Position numbers and translations under genes: made by a program. Under the pieces are notes generated by a model. That model saw only the letters and a list, made by a program, of their open reading frames with translations. It was not told the origin of the DNA and ran no database searches. DNA of 64,000 bases from contig SHZJ01000004.1 of NCBI GenBank assembly GCA_009692365.1, positions 1 to 64,000 on the forward strand. Reading direction: 5' to 3'. Within the stretch, counting starts at the first letter, position 1. Every line of letters starts with the position of its first letter. This document shows, piece after piece, positions 25,983-34,865 of this stretch. This DNA comes from Gammaproteobacteria bacterium. Lineage in GTDB: Bacteria; Pseudomonadota; Gammaproteobacteria; Ga0077536.

Positions 25983-27059
25983 GTGACATCGAAGATCCTC
26001 ATCGAAGCGGTTACCGAAGGTGATCCCACGCAGCTGCCGACGGAGCTTGGCTTCGGGGTGCATTTCACCGACCGCATGTTCTCGCAACGCTACAGCGTGG
26101 AGCGCGGCTGGTTCGACCCGACGATCGGCCCCTACCGCCCGCTGACGCTCGACCCGGCGGCGCAGGTTTTTCACAACGGGCAGATGGTCTTCGATGGCAC
26201 CAAGGCCTATCGGCGTGACGATGGCCGGGTCAATCTTTTTCGGGTGGAACGCAACACCGCCCGCTTCAACCTCTCGGCGCAACGCATGGGTATGCCCACC
26301 GTGCCGGCTGAGTTCCATCTGCAAGCCATCGAACAGCTCATCAGCCTCGAGCACCGCTGGGTGCCCCGGCAAGCCAATACCGCGTTGTATATTCGGCCGG
26401 TCATGATCGCCACCGAGAAGGCCTTGGCGGTGCGCGCGCCGCGCGAGTTCCTGCACTACATTATTTTGAGTCCGGTGAGCCCCTATTTTGCGGGCGGCTT
26501 TGCGGCGGTGGCCGTCTACGTCAGCGACGACTATGTGCGCGCGGTACGCGGCGGCACCGGCGAAGCCAAGACCCCCGGCAACTACGCGGGCAGTATCGCC
26601 GCCACCGAAATCGCGCTGGCCAAAGGTTATCAGCAGGTGTTGTGGCTGGACGCCGTGGAGCGGCGCTACGTGGACGAAGTGGGGGCCATGAACATCGCCT
26701 TTGTCTACGAGGGCAAACATCTGCGCACGCCGGCCTTATCCGGCGCTATTTTGCACGGGGTCACGCGGGAATCCCTGCTGGTGCTGGCGCGCGACTTAGG
26801 CTACACCACGAGTGAGGAGCGCGTCGATTTCGCCGAGGTGCTCGCGGATATCCGAGGTGGCCGGATCACGGAAGTATTTGGCATGGGCACGGGGGCGGTA
26901 ATAGCCCCGGTCGCGCGTCTGGGCTACCTTGGCCAGGATATTGCGATCAACGGTGGTGAGCCCGGCCCAGTCGCCCGCCAATTGTTCGACGAATTGACCG
27001 GCATCCAATATGGTCGCCGGCCCGACCCCTACGGCTGGACCCGCACGCTCAGCGTTTGA
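25983..27059 (+). CDS. ilvE: Branched-chain amino acid aminotransferase-like protein
   Basis: I start at the GTG at 25983, which has AGGAGA seven bases upstream, giving 358 residues; the track start at 25956 lacks this. The sequence follows type II BCATs: FGVHFTDRMF, FDGTKAYRRDDG, FRVERNTARF, EAKTPGNYAGS (PLP lysine), QQVLWLDAVERRYVDEVGAMN and FGMGTGAVIAPV. It transfers amino groups between branched-chain amino acids and 2-oxoglutarate. The catabolic neighbourhood suggests a role in degradation or in a related amine, but housekeeping IlvE remains possible. Confidence 0.9.
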   Translation: MTSKILIEAVTEGDPTQLPTELGFGVHFTDRMFSQRYSVERGWFDPTIGPYRPLTLDPAAQVFHNGQMVFDGTKAYRRDDGRVNLFRVERNTARFNLSAQRMGMPTVPAEFHLQAIEQLISLEHRWVPRQANTALYIRPVMIATEKALAVRAPREFLHYIILSPVSPYFAGGFAAVAVYVSDDYVRAVRGGTGEAKTPGNYAGSIAATEIALAKGYQQVLWLDAVERRYVDEVGAMNIAFVYEGKHLRTPALSGAILHGVTRESLLVLARDLGYTTSEERVDFAEVLADIRGGRITEVFGMGTGAVIAPVARLGYLGQDIAINGGEPGPVARQLFDELTGIQYGRRPDPYGWTRTLSV

Positions 27060-27140
27060 AAGGCGCCGAACGGCCCTGATTTTCCCCACGGCGGCGGCGT
27101 TGAGCGCAACCGTCTTACAACGACAAAGAAGGAGGTCTCA

Positions 27141-27563
27141 ATGGCTTATTCAGTAATGGTAGAACGCACGGTGGCGCTGTCGCGCGAGAAAGTGTTTGCA
27201 ACCCTGATGGACTTCGGCGGCATCATGACGCTCCTGCCAGACATGCTGGAAACCTGCACGCTGGAAGGCAGCGGCGTGGGCGCGCTGCGCACGATTACCC
27301 TCAAGGGCACGCCGGGCAGCGTGGTCGAGCGCCTCGACGGTGCCTACGACGGGCATTACTTCTCCTACTCCATCGTGGCCGAGTGCCCGCTGCCCTTTAA
27401 CCACTACCACGCGGTGGTGATGTTAGAAGACGCCGCTGGCGGGGGGTGTTTCATCCGTTACGGCAGCAACTGGGTCGCCAACGGGGTGCCGCATGCCGAG
27501 GTCGTGACGATGGTCACAGGTTTGTACAACGGCATCGTCGACGCCATCGTCAAAGCGGGCTGA
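27141..27563 (+). CDS. SRPBCC (START/Bet v1-like) family protein
   Basis: A 140-residue protein with the helix-grip pattern of the SRPBCC superfamily: VERTVALSREKVFATLMDFGG, a CTLEGSGVGALRTITLKG beta segment, YSIVAECPLPFNHYHAVV and a long C-terminal helix (YNGIVDAIVKAG). AAGGAGGT gives an ideal ribosome site. Members bind hydrophobic ligands or act as cyclases/hydratases; the function here is unknown. It follows ilvE by 81 bases and ends at a clear hairpin. Confidence 0.75.
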   Translation: MAYSVMVERTVALSREKVFATLMDFGGIMTLLPDMLETCTLEGSGVGALRTITLKGTPGSVVERLDGAYDGHYFSYSIVAECPLPFNHYHAVVMLEDAAGGGCFIRYGSNWVANGVPHAEVVTMVTGLYNGIVDAIVKAG

Positions 27564-27577
27564 GTGTAGGGACGTAC

Positions 27578-27608
27578 TTTCCCCGGCGGCTGACGCCGAC
27601 CGGGGAAA
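27578..27608. terminator. Convergent stem-loop
   Basis: TTTCCCCGG pairs with CCGGGGAAA, and an inner CGGC/GCCG stem extends the hairpin with one bulged A. It lies between the converging SRPBCC and LLM genes. The A/T ends resemble a bidirectional terminator. Confidence 0.65.
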
Positions 27609-27654
27609 TCTACCCGGCATCGCGCAGGCGATACCGGGCCAGCCTCGGCCACCC

Positions 27655-28671
27655 TCAGCGAAACGCTGGCATGACTTCCTGGGCAAACAACTCCAGCGAG
27701 CGGGTGCCTTTGTGGGGGTCTAGCCCCGGAAACTGACTGTCCATGATGAAGTCCGTGCACTGATATTTGGCGCAGAACTTCTCCATCTTGCGGGCTATCT
27801 GGTCGGGTGTGCCGATCATGAGTCCGTCGGCCAAAGGCGAAGAACGGATGTCTTCTGCGCAGGTGATCGGCAGCGGCTGGTCATCGCCTTCGGCGTCATT
27901 GGCTTCGGCCAGAATATCCTGATAGAAATCGAACAAGTGAAAGAGGTGGTGCTGGCATTCTGCCCACGCCTGATCTTCAGTGGGCGCGCAGTACACCATG
28001 CGCAGCTGGCAGATTTTGAAGTCGGCGGGGTTGCGCCCGCATTCTTTGAGTGTTTCCACATACAGCGGCGCCGGATCTGGCCCTAATGTTGCCATCAGGT
28101 GGAAGCCGGCCTGCGCCGCGCGCTTGATGGCCTTGGGGCCGCGCGCACCGATCCAAATTGGCGGGTAGGGTTGCTGCACGGGCTTCGGCGAGAGCGTCAT
28201 GCCCTTCACCTGGGTGTACTTGCCGTCGAACGTGACGTTATCTTCGGTGAACAGGCGGGTCATGAGGTCGATGCCCTCGCGCATGCGCGAACCCCGTTCG
28301 CTGCGGTTCAGGCAAAAGGCATTCCACTCGTGATACGAGTAGCCCTGTCCCAGCCCTAAATCGATGCGCCCGTTGGAGAAAATGTCAGCACACACCGTGT
28401 CTTCGGCGGCGCGCGCGGGGTGCAGGAAGGGCAGCAGCAAGATGAACGTGCCGATGCGGATGGTGCTGGTGCGGGTGGCGATGGCCGCGGCCGTGGTCAT
28501 GAGGGCGGGGTTATATCCATCCTCGGTGAAATGATGTTCGGTCAACCAGACGTTGTCGTAACCCAACTCCTCGGCGCGGACGATTTGGTCCAAGATGGCG
28601 CTGTAGAGTTCCGGGAACGGCCGTCGCCATTTGACCGGGTTGCGAAAATCTTCCATGAAGCCGAAGCGCAT
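27655..28671 (-). CDS. Luciferase-like (LLM class) flavin-dependent monooxygenase
   Basis: A 338-residue bacterial luciferase-family protein. NVWLTEHHFTEDGYNP, LPFLHPARAAEDTVCADIFSNGRIDLGLGQGY and PIWIGARGPKAIKRAAQAG are typical. GAGGAGA precedes the ATG. Third LLM gene in the window, resembling the one at 13276 in its N-terminal half. Likely uses reduced FMN supplied by a separate reductase; none is adjacent. It is divergent from the first AttH-like gene. Confidence 0.88.
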   Translation of the reverse strand: MRFGFMEDFRNPVKWRRPFPELYSAILDQIVRAEELGYDNVWLTEHHFTEDGYNPALMTTAAAIATRTSTIRIGTFILLLPFLHPARAAEDTVCADIFSNGRIDLGLGQGYSYHEWNAFCLNRSERGSRMREGIDLMTRLFTEDNVTFDGKYTQVKGMTLSPKPVQQPYPPIWIGARGPKAIKRAAQAGFHLMATLGPDPAPLYVETLKECGRNPADFKICQLRMVYCAPTEDQAWAECQHHLFHLFDFYQDILAEANDAEGDDQPLPITCAEDIRSSPLADGLMIGTPDQIARKMEKFCAKYQCTDFIMDSQFPGLDPHKGTRSLELFAQEVMPAFR

Positions 28672-28804
28672 AATCTGTCTCCTCAGTGTCGGTAGTGGTC
28701 GAGCCCCCCGATCCTAAACACCTCAGATCGATCCCGCCATCACCACAAGGCTGGCCGGCTGCCCCGGCTCGCTTTAGCATTCGAGTGCCAAGAGGAGGAT
28801 TCCG

Positions 28805-29806
28805 ATGACCGCCTACCAACTGCTGCCCAGCGACGAATTTCCGCACCGGCCCACCGCCGAGCGCCACTTCAACGAGAGCGTATACATGAACGCCTTCGAC
28901 CACACGCGGACGATGGGCGGCTGGATGCGGATCGGGAATCGAGTCAACGAGGGCTATGCCGAATTATCGGTGTGCCTGTATCTGCCCGATGGACGCATCG
29001 CCTGCCAGTTTCAGCGGCCCGCCATCACCCATAACGAGGCCTTCAGCGCCGGCGGTTTGGCGGTCCACATCGATGAGCCGTTGGCCCGTGTGCGCATGCA
29101 CTACGACGGCGAACTGATGGTGATCAGCGACCCCGCTTTGCTCCGCCATCCCAAACAGTTGTTTGCGCAAGCCCAGCGCCTGCCGGCCAGCGTGCGCTGG
29201 GAGCAGGTGGCTACTTCGCCCGCCCACGGTGGTATTCCGCTGGACCCCGCCTCGCCGGGCTTGTACGGGCGCGACTTCTCCCTGGGCCACTTCAACCAAC
29301 ACACGCGGGTGACGGGGGGTATTACGCTGGGTGACACCCACTGGCCCGTCGCGGGCTATGGTTGGCGAGACCACTCCTGGGGCCCGCGCTACTGGCAAAA
29401 CATTCTGTTCGACCGCTTGTATATGGCGAATTTCGGCGCCGATCGTGGGCTCATGTTGCTGAAGATTGCCAACCACAATGGCCAAGTACGCCGCGATGGT
29501 GTGCTGCAGGTGGACGGTCAGTACGAAGAAATCATCGATCTGGATATTTTTAACGACTGGAACGAGGCCAAGGATCCGACGGGCTTCCAGCTGACCGTGC
29601 GCACGGCGAAGCGCGTCGCCCGGATTAACGGCACGGTGCTCAACTGCGCGCCGCTGCGTAACCGGCGCGAAGAAAATGGTCAGTGGCTCGAAACCCGCAT
29701 CGCGGAGTGTTTTACGCGCTTGGAATGGGACGGTCGGCTGGGCTTTGGCATGACAGAATACGTCGAGCGCCTGCACGCTGGCGTGCCGGCCGGGTACCCC
29801 CTCTAG
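28805..29806 (+). CDS. AttH/DUF7064-like protein, paralog A
   Basis: A 333-residue protein without signal peptide, preceded by a perfect AGGAGGA. It belongs to a lipocalin-like family related to AttH/hydroxyneurosporene synthase, commonly annotated as DUF7064/7065 beside acyl-CoA catabolic genes. Conserved features are FNESVYMNAFD, GWMRIGNRVNEG, YGRDFSLGHFNQHTRVTG and GYGWRDHSWGPRYW. The His/Asp/Trp-rich DHSWG element may mark a ligand or catalytic pocket. No enzymatic activity is established to my knowledge. A paralog of identical length is encoded at 31580. Confidence 0.8.
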   Translation: MTAYQLLPSDEFPHRPTAERHFNESVYMNAFDHTRTMGGWMRIGNRVNEGYAELSVCLYLPDGRIACQFQRPAITHNEAFSAGGLAVHIDEPLARVRMHYDGELMVISDPALLRHPKQLFAQAQRLPASVRWEQVATSPAHGGIPLDPASPGLYGRDFSLGHFNQHTRVTGGITLGDTHWPVAGYGWRDHSWGPRYWQNILFDRLYMANFGADRGLMLLKIANHNGQVRRDGVLQVDGQYEEIIDLDIFNDWNEAKDPTGFQLTVRTAKRVARINGTVLNCAPLRNRREENGQWLETRIAECFTRLEWDGRLGFGMTEYVERLHAGVPAGYPL

Positions 29807-29877
29807 CGGCGAACCGGGGCGTCTGACCAGCGAATCAGCGCACCCAGTCGCCGGCGACCTCAGCGATGACGACAAGG

Positions 29878-31474
29878 ATCCGGGCGCGAACACGCCGAGC
29901 ACGCAGTGACTGGCGATGCGGGTGCTCGCGAGGCGGGGTTGGCTCTGGCGTTGGCGCGGGACCGGCGCCGGCGGCTAATCAAGCTAAAAGTACCTTGCTT
30001 GCGACGCTGAGCCCTGAAATCCGCACCCCCATGCGTGGGCTGCCCGGCATGACGGCACTGCTGCTGGCAACGCCCTTCCAAGACCGGCAGCAAAGTGACG
30101 CCAAGACCATCGCCCAAGCGGGCAAAAATTGCGCGAGGTCATCGACGACATTCGCGACTTCTCAAAGCTCGACGACGGGCGCTTGACGCGCAGGCTAGCG
30201 CCCTTCCATTGGGGCGAGTTGGGCGAGGACGTCGTCGACCTGTTTGCCGCGCAAGCGGCGCCAAAGCGTATTGAGCTGATAGCGGCGCTCGCGCCTGCCT
30301 GCTAGCAGCTGACCGCTGGTGATGGTAGGCGGCTGCGCCAAGTGCTCAGGAACTGAATCCGTAACGCGGTGAAATTCATCGAGCGGGGGGGAGTCGTGCT
30401 GAGGGTGCGCGCTGGGGTGGCGGAAAACGCGCTGACTCAAATCGGGGTGCGGGATAGCGGGCGCGGGCTTGTTAACGCGGCATTGGACAAAATTTTCGAG
30501 GCGTTTCATCAGGTAGACGGCAGCCCCAGCCAAATGCACGCGGGCAGCGGGCTGGGTTTGGCGATCGTGTGGCAGCGGGCCGGGGCGATGGGCGGGGCGG
30601 TCCGGACCCGCAGTGCGGGGCCGGGTGGGAGCTGTTTTAGGCTGGATTGGCCCGTGGTCTACTACCCTGTGCCGCGCCCACGGGCCAGCGCCGAGGTCTG
30701 GGTGGCGAGCGCCTCGCCAGGCCACGCGGCGGCGCTGGCGGCTGCGCTCCGCGCGCGGCTAAACGGTTAGGGGGTGGCGCAGCCGGCGGCCTTGGCCGCC
30801 GCGCGCTACGCTGGGCCGCGGTCTGATCTCGGGTTGCTCGATCGCGCTTCCCACCGCGAGTCGGCGGCGGTGGTGGCCGCTCACCGGCGCTTCCTGCGTC
30901 GCCGCACGCAGGCCGCGAGCCAGACGGCTGCGCCGCGCCAGTTCCGCCGTCTGCCGCCGCATCGGCGTGACCTCGACGCCCTCCTGGCCGCCGCACCGCT
31001 AGGGCTCGGACACGCGGTCGGCGCGCGGCTCCCGTCGGAGCCCGCGCGGCTGCGCGGCGGGCGCGGACGCGTGCTGGTGGCAGGGGACCACCCCGTTGCT
31101 CAACTGGTGCTGGTCGAGCTGCTGGCCGTGTTAGGGGTGGCTGCCACCTCGCAGCCACGGGTGCCGAAGCCCGGCCCCAATACCGGGCTAGCTTGGCTGG
31201 TCCGCCAACGCCCGGCGACGCGCTGGCCCTGCTGGCCCTGCTGGAGTGGCGGCTGCCCGCGCTGCGCGGCTTCGCGGTGAGCACCTCGATCCGGGGGCGG
31301 GACGCGGCGGCGTCGGGAGGGCCGCACCGACTGCCGTTCGTGGCGGTGACCGCGAGCGCCAGGCCGGGCGACCGGGAGACCTGTCTGGCGGCGGGGATGG
31401 ACAACTATTTAGCCAGGCCCGGCGGGCTGGCCGACCTCGAAGCCGGGCTGATCAGGTGGTTGCCCGAGCGCTCG
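29878..31474 (+). pseudogene. Degraded hybrid histidine kinase (HisKA-HATPase-REC)
   Basis: Pieces in several frames align with one hybrid sensor kinase. EAGLALALARDR then NQAKSTLLATLSPEIRTPM is the HisKA dimerisation helix, with Pro where the phospho-His should be. REVIDDIRDFSKLDDGRL follows after a frameshift at an A-run near 30125. In-frame stops occur at 30303 and 30354. GVRDSGRGLV and AGSGLGLAIV are the HATPase G1 and G2 boxes. After another stop (30768) and a frameshift near 31250 comes a REC end (FVAVTASARPGDRETCLAAGMDNYLARP). The accumulated lesions make a functional product very unlikely. Confidence 0.85.
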
Positions 31475-31579
31475 CCAGCGCCCGTGGATCGCGCGTGGCT
31501 TTGGCATCGTCCCCGGCCGACATCGCGGTTACAATCGCGGGGCCGCGCCGCCCAGGCGTGGTTCAACAGGAGTCGACAG

Positions 31580-32581
31580 ATGAGCGGATACCGACTGCAG
31601 GCGCAGGATGAATACAACCATCCAGCGAGCGCCGAAGCCAATTTCAATGAGAGCGTTTATCTCAATGCCTTCGATGAGGCCGGTGGCTACGGCGGCTGGA
31701 TGCGGCTGGGGAACCGCGTCAACGAGGGGCGGGCTGAACTCTCGGTGTGTCTGTACCTGCCTGATGGCCAGGTGGCCTGCCAGTTTTTGCGCCCCGCGAT
31801 TACCACCAACGAGCGCTTTGCTGCCGGTGGCTTGCGCTACGCGGTGACGACGCCGCTGTCTGCGGTGCAAATGAATTTCGAGGGCGAAGTGATGGTACTC
31901 GCCGATCCGGCCTGGCTGCGCGAGCCCCGGCTGGCCTTCCAACGCGCCGTGCGCCAACCCTGTGCGGTGGAATTTCGGCACCTTGGGGTGTCGCCCGTCC
32001 ACGGTGGTGAGCCGTTGGATGCCGCGCAGCCAACCATGTACGGGCGAAATTTTTCACTCGGGCACTTCAATCAGCACAGCCGCGCGACCGGCCACATCCG
32101 GGTTGGCGAGCAGGAATTAACCATCAATGGATTTGGTTGGCGCGACCATTCCTGGGGTCCGCGGTATTGGACCAATATCTATTTTTATCGGCTGTTCATC
32201 GCCAATCTCGGGCCCGACCGCGGCTTCATGCTGCTCAAAATTACCGACCGGCAGGGTCACACCCGCCGCTGTGGGGTGCTGCAATACGCTGGCGATTACG
32301 AGGAGATTATCGACCTCGACGTCCTCACCGAGTGGACTGCCGAGAAAGACCCCAAGCACGTTAAATTAGGCGTGCGCACCGCGCGCCGGGCAGTGCGCAT
32401 CGAGGGTGAAATTCTCTCGCTGCTGCCGTTGCGTAATCGCCGGGAGGAAGCGGGGCAGGCGTTGCAATCGCGCATCGCCGAAGGATTCACCCGCTGGACC
32501 TGGGGTGACCGGCAGGGCTTGGGCATGACCGAATACATCGAAGTGCTGGAGCACGGCGTGCCGGTGGGTTATCCGCTGTGA
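31580..32581 (+). CDS. AttH/DUF7064-like protein, paralog B
   Basis: The track ORF from 31193 fuses the pseudogene's REC tail to this gene. The real start is the ATG at 31580 with AGGAG upstream, giving 333 residues, exactly the length of paralog A. More than half the residues match by eye, including FNESVYLNAFD, GNRVNEGRAELSVCLYLPDG, GRNFSLGHFNQHSRATG and GFGWRDHSWGPRYW. Divergence is spread evenly, so the duplication is old. It is followed closely by the phosphotransferase gene, probably in one transcript. Confidence 0.82.
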   Translation: MSGYRLQAQDEYNHPASAEANFNESVYLNAFDEAGGYGGWMRLGNRVNEGRAELSVCLYLPDGQVACQFLRPAITTNERFAAGGLRYAVTTPLSAVQMNFEGEVMVLADPAWLREPRLAFQRAVRQPCAVEFRHLGVSPVHGGEPLDAAQPTMYGRNFSLGHFNQHSRATGHIRVGEQELTINGFGWRDHSWGPRYWTNIYFYRLFIANLGPDRGFMLLKITDRQGHTRRCGVLQYAGDYEEIIDLDVLTEWTAEKDPKHVKLGVRTARRAVRIEGEILSLLPLRNRREEAGQALQSRIAEGFTRWTWGDRQGLGMTEYIEVLEHGVPVGYPL

Positions 32582-32612
32582 GCCGGCGTCTGTGCACGGG
32601 GTCCGCCCCGGT

Positions 32613-33632
32613 ATGAATGCACCGGCCCCAGCCCTCGACCCCTTGGCGCAGATCACCGAGCGGCTGCGGGTGGCGGTACAACGCCGCTTTGGTGCGCAGT
32701 CCGCCGTCGATCGTATCGAGGTGGCCACGCTCGGCGGCTCCAACCGCACGCTGTTATTCGATTTGGTGGAAGGTGCCGCCCGCCGCCGGCTGGTCTTTCG
32801 ACAGGAAACCTATCGCCTGCCCAATTCGCCGTTTATCCCGCCGCAGCCCCAGTTTCGTCTGTTGCAGATCGCGCAAGGCCACGGTGTGCCGGTGCCCACC
32901 CCGGTGTTCGAGTTCGAACCCGAAGACGAACTGGACCGGGGCTATGTGGTGGGCTATGTGGCGGGGGAAACCCTGCCCCGGCGGCTATTGCTGGACGCCT
33001 GCTTTGCGCCGGCCCGCGCCGTGTTCTGCGCGCAAGCGGGCGAGATTCTGGGGCGCTTGCACAGCGTTGACCCGGCGGCAGCGGCATTTTTAGCCACGAC
33101 CCCCGACAGCCAAGACCCACTCGCCGCGCAGTTGGCGCGTCTGGACTACTACGGTGAGGCGCATCCCGCGCTAGAACTGGCTGTGCGTTGGCTGGAACGC
33201 CATCGACCCGCCGCGCCGCGTCGGGTGTTGCTCCACGGGGATTTTCGCAACGGCAACATGATCATGGGCCCGGAAGGCATTCGCGCCGTGCTGGATTGGG
33301 AGTGCTCCCACCTCGGCGCGCCCATGGAAGATCTGGGTTGGCTGTGCCTGCGCTCGTGGCGTTTCGGCCACCATGACTTGCCGGTTGCCGGCATGGGCCT
33401 GCGCGCGGAATTTTATGCGGCTTACGCTGACGCCAGCGGTTACGCGGTGGACCCAGAGGAGGTTCGCTGGTGGGAAATTTTTGGTTTTATCCGCTGGATG
33501 GTGCTCAACATCATGCAGGCACACGGGCATTGGAGCGGCGAACGACGCTCGCCGGCCTTCGCCGCGTGCGGCCGCAATACCTGTCTCATCGAGTACGAGT
33601 TGCTGATGACGCTGCTCGGCCATTACGCCTGA
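32613..33632 (+). CDS. APH/ACAD10-like phosphotransferase
   Basis: I prefer the ATG at 32613; a GTG at 32592 would add seven residues. The roughly 340-residue protein has the aminoglycoside-phosphotransferase kinase fold: LVFRQETYRL (ATP Lys region replaced by the RQE form), VLLHGDFRNGNMI (catalytic loop, Brenner motif HGDxxxxN) and VLDWECSHLGAPMEDLGWL (metal-binding Asp). This subgroup accompanies acyl-CoA dehydrogenases and is thought to phosphorylate hydroxyacyl-CoAs, as ACAD10/11 do for 4-hydroxyacyl-CoA. The neighbouring DUF6285-like, enoyl-CoA hydratase and ACAD genes fit that role. Confidence 0.85.
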   Translation: MNAPAPALDPLAQITERLRVAVQRRFGAQSAVDRIEVATLGGSNRTLLFDLVEGAARRRLVFRQETYRLPNSPFIPPQPQFRLLQIAQGHGVPVPTPVFEFEPEDELDRGYVVGYVAGETLPRRLLLDACFAPARAVFCAQAGEILGRLHSVDPAAAAFLATTPDSQDPLAAQLARLDYYGEAHPALELAVRWLERHRPAAPRRVLLHGDFRNGNMIMGPEGIRAVLDWECSHLGAPMEDLGWLCLRSWRFGHHDLPVAGMGLRAEFYAAYADASGYAVDPEEVRWWEIFGFIRWMVLNIMQAHGHWSGERRSPAFAACGRNTCLIEYELLMTLLGHYA

Positions 33633-33649
33633 TGCCCGCGGAGTAAACC

Positions 33650-33997
33650 ATGCAGCGCGACCAACCCGACGTCAGCGAAATTTTGCGCACCGTGAAGGAG
33701 TTCGTGGACGACATTACCGAACAGCTGGGCGGGCAGGAGCGCTATCACGCAATGTGCGCCAGCTATTTGCTGGCCGTCGCCGGGCGCGAGTTGGCGCTGG
33801 GGCCGACCCTGGACGCCAACGAACGCAGCGCCGCCGGCGCTTTCCCTGACGACGTGGCCGAATTGTCTGCGCGCCTCCGCAGCGGCGAACTAGACGCACA
33901 ATGGGACGCCGCGTTTGCCCTAGTGCTCGACCACGTCATTCACAAAGTCCGGATTTCCAAACCAGAACACCTTCATCCCCTGCATCAAGCCGTTTGA
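33650..33997 (+). CDS. DUF6285-like small protein
   Basis: A 115-residue all-helical-looking protein. RPxxxEIL-type start (DQPDVSEILRTVKEFV), a central YHAMCASYLLAVAGRELALGP and LLLDHV-like LVLDHVIHKVRISKP match what I recall of DUF6285, which typically follows APH-like phosphotransferase genes in acyl-CoA clusters. It starts 18 bases after the phosphotransferase, with GGAG upstream. It is probably an accessory or stabilising subunit of the kinase; no direct evidence. Confidence 0.7.
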   Translation: MQRDQPDVSEILRTVKEFVDDITEQLGGQERYHAMCASYLLAVAGRELALGPTLDANERSAAGAFPDDVAELSARLRSGELDAQWDAAFALVLDHVIHKVRISKPEHLHPLHQAV

Positions 33998-34019
33998 TTG
34001 CCTGCCGGAGCACTTAGTC

Positions 34020-34793
34020 ATGAGTTACACCAGAATGCGTTTTTCGCTCGCGGCCGGGATCGCCCGCCTCGTCTTCACCGACGTTGCGCGCCACCACGCA
34101 GTGGACCGTGTGTTCACCCAAGAACTGGCCCAAGTGGCGCGCGCGTGTGAATTGGCGCCGGACTTGCGGGCGGTATTGATAACCGCCGAGGGCCGCGATT
34201 TTTGCGTGGGCGGCGATTTGCGCGAATTCATCGCCGAGCGCGACCGCATTCAAACCCATGTGCTCGAAATGACGGTAGATTTTCATGCCGCAATCCTGGG
34301 CTTTAATCGGCTGCGCGCGCCGGTGGTGGTGGGCGTGAACGGGGTGGCCGCCGGCGGCGGGTTCAGCCTGGTGTGTATGTCCGATCTCGCGCTGGCGGGG
34401 CGCTCGGCCAAGTTTAATGTCGCCTACACCAAATCGGGTTTGACGCCCGACGGCGGGGCCACGTTTTTTCTGCCCCGCATCGTGGGCGCGCAACGCGCCT
34501 TCGAACTCATGGCAACCAATCCCACCCTGAGCGCGCAAGAGGCACAGGCGCTCGGCATCGTGGCTCGGGTGGTGGATGACGAGGCCCTAGCCGACGAGTT
34601 GGAGCAATGCGTGCAGCGTTTGGCGGCCGCGCCGGCGGGCGCCATCGGGCGCCTGAAAACCTTGCTGCGGGCGGGTCAGAGCAACTCGCTGGAACAACAG
34701 TTTGACTTGGAGGCGCGCGCGATCGCGCAGGGCGCGGCGCATCCCGAAACCCAGGCTGCACTGGACGCTTTTTTTCGGCGCAGCCAGTCTTAG
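34020..34793 (+). CDS. Enoyl-CoA hydratase/isomerase family protein
   Basis: A 257-residue crotonase. The oxyanion-hole segments FCVGGDL and VAAGGGFSLV are present. In the catalytic helix region FNVAYTKSGLTPDGGATFFLPR, the first hydratase glutamate is absent and an Asp (PDGG) remains, a pattern closer to PaaG-like isomerases than to true hydratases. It likely handles an enoyl-CoA made by the adjacent acyl-CoA dehydrogenase. Expected cytosolic trimer or hexamer. Confidence 0.85.
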   Translation: MSYTRMRFSLAAGIARLVFTDVARHHAVDRVFTQELAQVARACELAPDLRAVLITAEGRDFCVGGDLREFIAERDRIQTHVLEMTVDFHAAILGFNRLRAPVVVGVNGVAAGGGFSLVCMSDLALAGRSAKFNVAYTKSGLTPDGGATFFLPRIVGAQRAFELMATNPTLSAQEAQALGIVARVVDDEALADELEQCVQRLAAAPAGAIGRLKTLLRAGQSNSLEQQFDLEARAIAQGAAHPETQAALDAFFRRSQS

Positions 34794-34865
34794 ACCAACC
34801 AGCCGCCCGCGTGGATTAAGCAAACGCCTTGGGCTATCGTGCGGGCAACCACTGAGGAGACAGCG

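Noticed and set aside
31193-31579. REC domain fused to the AttH-like protein (462-residue ORF)
   Set aside because: The REC tail belongs to the upstream kinase pseudogene. A good ribosome site and the paralog's length place the true start at 31580.
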